Of a DNA stretch of 8,178 bases, positions 6,651 through 8,178 are shown piece by piece. The translations under genes and the position numbers were made by a program. Every line of letters begins with the position of its first letter. Positions within the stretch are counted from its first letter, which is position 1. The stretch is from Candidatus Hecatellales archaeon B24 (GTDB taxonomy: Archaea > Thermoproteota > Bathyarchaeia > Hecatellales > Hecatellaceae), in the NCBI GenBank assembly GCA_001593855.1, contig LUCC01000033.1, positions 1 through 8,178 of the forward strand. Direction: 5' to 3'. The notes beneath the pieces were generated by a model that saw only the letters and a program-made list of their open reading frames with translations, was not told the origin of the DNA and searched no databases.

Positions 6651-7349
6651 CTACACGGATACGCCTAGATACTTGTATAGGGCTTCAGGGTTCTTTGACA
6701 GCTCTTCAGGCAGACCCTCCCATTTTATCATTCCATTCTCCATCAGCAGGATGCGGTGGCTTATTTCTAGGGCGGTTTTAACCCTCTGCTCCACTATGAG
6801 AACAGATACACCCATCTTATTTATCTGCTTAATTACATCTATAAGCTTCAAAACCAGCACTGGCATTAAGCCCTCAAAAGGCTCATCCATCAGAATCAGT
6901 TTGGGATTCGACACGAGAGCCCTACCTATGGCTAGCATCTGTTGCTCGCCACCACTAAGAGTGCCAGCCTTCTGGTTTAATCGTTCACCCAAAACTGGAA
7001 GAACGCTTAAAACCCTGTTTAGGTCTTCCTCTGTAAGTTTTTTTATAACTCCGGTTTCAAGGTTTTCGCGGACTGACAGGCGGGGGAACAGGTTTCTACC
7101 CTGAGGGACAAGTGAAATGCCTAATCGGGCTCTCTTATAGGCTGGCATGCGGGTTATATCTTTTCCATCGAAGATTATCTTCCCTTCCCTTGGAGGAGTT
7201 AAGCCGATAATGCTTCTTATGGTGGTAGTTTTGCCTACACCGTTCCGCCCTAAAATACCAAGTATTTCACCCGTTTCAATTTTGAAACTTATTCCGTGTA
7301 GGACATGGCTCTTACCATAGTAAGTGTGGATGTCTTGGACTTCAAGCAT
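6651..7349 (-). CDS. livF: Liv-type ABC transporter ATP-binding protein LivF
   Basis: One of two nucleotide-binding subunits of a high-affinity branched-chain amino acid (HAAT/Liv family) importer, acting at the inner face of the membrane. The 232-residue protein is a single ABC domain: Walker A GRNGVGKTT (34-42), Q-loop Q83 in VPQGRNLFP, signature LSGGEQQ (131-137), Walker B LILMDE (151-156) and a D-loop region FEGLMP. The usual switch histidine is replaced by Gln in VEQR, as is normal for LivF proteins. The IT-RMPAYKRARLGISLVPQGR block is typical of LivF. ATG 7349 has the GAGAGGT-type ribosome binding site formed by the end of livG, whose stop lies only 2 nt away, so translation is likely coupled. 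Related urea or amide transporters (UrtE-like) cannot be excluded, so the substrate is not certain. Confidence 0.93.
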   Translation of the reverse strand: MLEVQDIHTYYGKSHVLHGISFKIETGEILGILGRNGVGKTTTIRSIIGLTPPREGKIIFDGKDITRMPAYKRARLGISLVPQGRNLFPRLSVRENLETGVIKKLTEEDLNRVLSVLPVLGERLNQKAGTLSGGEQQMLAIGRALVSNPKLILMDEPFEGLMPVLVLKLIDVIKQINKMGVSVLIVEQRVKTALEISHRILLMENGMIKWEGLPEELSKNPEALYKYLGVSV

Positions 7350-7351
7350 CC

Positions 7352-8101
7352 CTACCTCTCCCCCAAATAAACTTCCTGAACCCTTTTGTTGCTGCTTATG
7401 TCTTTAGGTGAACCTTCAGCTAAAATCATACCTTTATCAAAAACAGTAATTTTGTCCGCTACCTCCATAACCACATCCATGTTATGTTCTACAAGAATAA
7501 TGTTCACTTCTTTACGTATGGACTTTATGAGCTTAGCCATTTCACCGGCTTCCTTCGGACTCATCCCGCTTGTAGGCTCGTCGAGGAGGAGAAGTTCAGG
7601 ACTTGTTGCCAAGGCTATGCATATCTCAAGAACCCTCTGGTCTCCGTGAGATAAACTTCCAGCAAGCTCATCGGCTACATGATTTAGATTGAGTTGCTTT
7701 AAAATCTGTTCAACCTTGCTTTCAGCCTCCTTAAGCCGCCTATGGTGGATTAGAGGGTTCATTCTACCCTTACAGCGGGATTGAGCTGCTACCCAAACGT
7801 TCTCGTAGACGCTTAAGTCAGGGAATATGCTGGTTATCTGGAAAGTGGTTGATATACCCAAGCGGAATACCTTGTGGGGTGGAAGTCCTGTGATGTCTTT
7901 ATCTTTAAAGTAGATTTTACCTGCGGTAGGCTTCAACATGCCCATAACCATTGAGAGGAAGGTGGTTTTACCTGCCCCGTTTGGACCTATGATGGCTCTA
8001 AGCTCACCTTTAGGAATAGCAATATCCACATTGTTTACAGCTAGTAAACCTCCGAAGGCTTTAGTAAGCCTCTCAGTTCGTAGAATCAGGTTCTCCGCCA
8101 A
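7352..8101 (-). CDS. livG: Liv-type ABC transporter ATP-binding protein LivG
   Basis: Second nucleotide-binding subunit of the Liv-type importer, pairing with LivF. The 249-residue ABC domain shows Walker A GPNGAGKTT (39-47), Q-loop Q88 in STTFQ, signature LSHGDQR (150-156, a usual LivG variant), Walker B LLLLDE (170-175) and the switch histidine H206 in VEHNMDVVM. The family's insertion between Q-loop and signature (about 103-145) is present, as is the C-terminal LAEGSPKDI segment that LivG proteins carry. The start is TTG 8101, since no ATG comes before Walker A; AAGGTGAG lies 6 nt upstream of it. The gene overlaps the end of livM by 16 nt and precedes livF by 2 nt, so the three form one operon reading leftwards. 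The substrate (branched-chain amino acids, amides or urea) cannot be told from the ATPase alone. Confidence 0.93.
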   Translation of the reverse strand: MAENLILRTERLTKAFGGLLAVNNVDIAIPKGELRAIIGPNGAGKTTFLSMVMGMLKPTAGKIYFKDKDITGLPPHKVFRLGISTTFQITSIFPDLSVYENVWVAAQSRCKGRMNPLIHHRRLKEAESKVEQILKQLNLNHVADELAGSLSHGDQRVLEICIALATSPELLLLDEPTSGMSPKEAGEMAKLIKSIRKEVNIILVEHNMDVVMEVADKITVFDKGMILAEGSPKDISSNKRVQEVYLGER

Positions 8102-8178
8102 AGACGACTCACCTTAATGGAGCCCATTATACCTCTAGGCAGAAAAACAATCACAAATATTAAAAGAATTCCCAGCAG
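8086..8178 (-). CDS. livM: Liv-type ABC transporter permease LivM, C-terminal fragment
   Basis: Partial gene cut by the window edge; only the last 30 codons and the TGA stop (8086-8088) are present. It reads LLGILLIFVIVFLPRGIMGS followed by IKVSRLWRRT. The pattern of a final hydrophobic helix, then F-L-P-R-G-[IL]-x-G and a short basic tail is characteristic of the C-terminus of LivM/LivH-type permeases of the branched-chain amino acid transporter family. It overlaps the livG start by 16 nt in a different frame. The rest of the permease, and probably livH and the binding protein, should lie to the right outside the window. Confidence 0.8.
   Translation of the reverse strand: MLGILLIFVIVFLPRGIMGSIKVSRLWRRT
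8108..8115 (-). promoter_or_regulatory. Ribosome binding site of livG
   Basis: On the minus strand AAGGTGAG lies 6 nt before the TTG start of livG, inside the end of livM. It matches the anti-Shine-Dalgarno complement GGTGA and supports a TTG start where no ATG is available. Confidence 0.55.

Noticed and set aside
6604..7104. Plus-strand open frame of 166 codons opposite livF
   Set aside because: It is antisense to a complete ABC ATPase with all motifs intact; the translated sequence is Ser/Phe-rich and looks like no known family.
7230..7349. Loss of the switch histidine in LivF (Gln in VEQR)
   Set aside because: Gln at this place is usual in LivF proteins, so it is not a sign of an inactive ATPase. 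The motif itself lies nearer the C-terminus.

Overview
This window comes from an archaeon with the methanogenic C1 pathway. It carries a complete eight-gene mtr operon for Na+-translocating methyl-tetrahydromethanopterin:coenzyme M methyltransferase, in the order E-D-C-B-A-F-G-H. A gene for methanogenesis marker protein 14 (Mmp14), a family found with methyl-coenzyme M reductase, follows. Together these point to a hydrogenotrophic or methyl-using methanogen, or a methane or alkane oxidiser running the pathway in reverse. The sequence does not fix the lineage. Moderate GC content, heavy use of AGG/AGA arginine codons, an unusual MtrA/MtrF domain layout and a nearby Liv-type ABC transporter make one of the less classical Mcr-bearing lineages worth considering, but that is inference.

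Layout. Bases 24-5044 (+) hold mtrEDCBAFGH with almost no spacers. Neighbouring genes overlap or lie within about 15 nt of each other, so this is surely one transcript. A 67-nt spacer follows, then the Mmp14 gene at 5112-6635 (+), starting at TTG. Only 15 nt further on, the other strand begins: livF (7349-6651), livG (8101-7352) and the last 30 codons of livM (8178-8086) read towards mtr as an operon.

How it works together. MtrH moves the methyl group from methyl-tetrahydromethanopterin to the Co(I) corrinoid on MtrA. MtrA passes it to coenzyme M, and the integral membrane subunits MtrC, MtrD and MtrE couple this to Na+ export. MtrB, MtrF and MtrG are single-helix stalk subunits. Mmp14 has an ASKHA-type ATPase appearance, including a DIGTNG motif like that of corrinoid-reactivating ATPases, so a role in keeping the MtrA corrinoid active is an attractive hypothesis. 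The Liv genes are probably an unrelated amino-acid (or similar) importer.

The most unusual observation is an exchange of membrane anchors. The MtrA protein ends in a segment that looks like MtrF, while the small protein at the mtrF position looks like the C-terminal anchor of classical MtrA. There is no gene-free stretch over 300 bases, and I see no RNA gene, CRISPR array, insertion sequence or long repeat.
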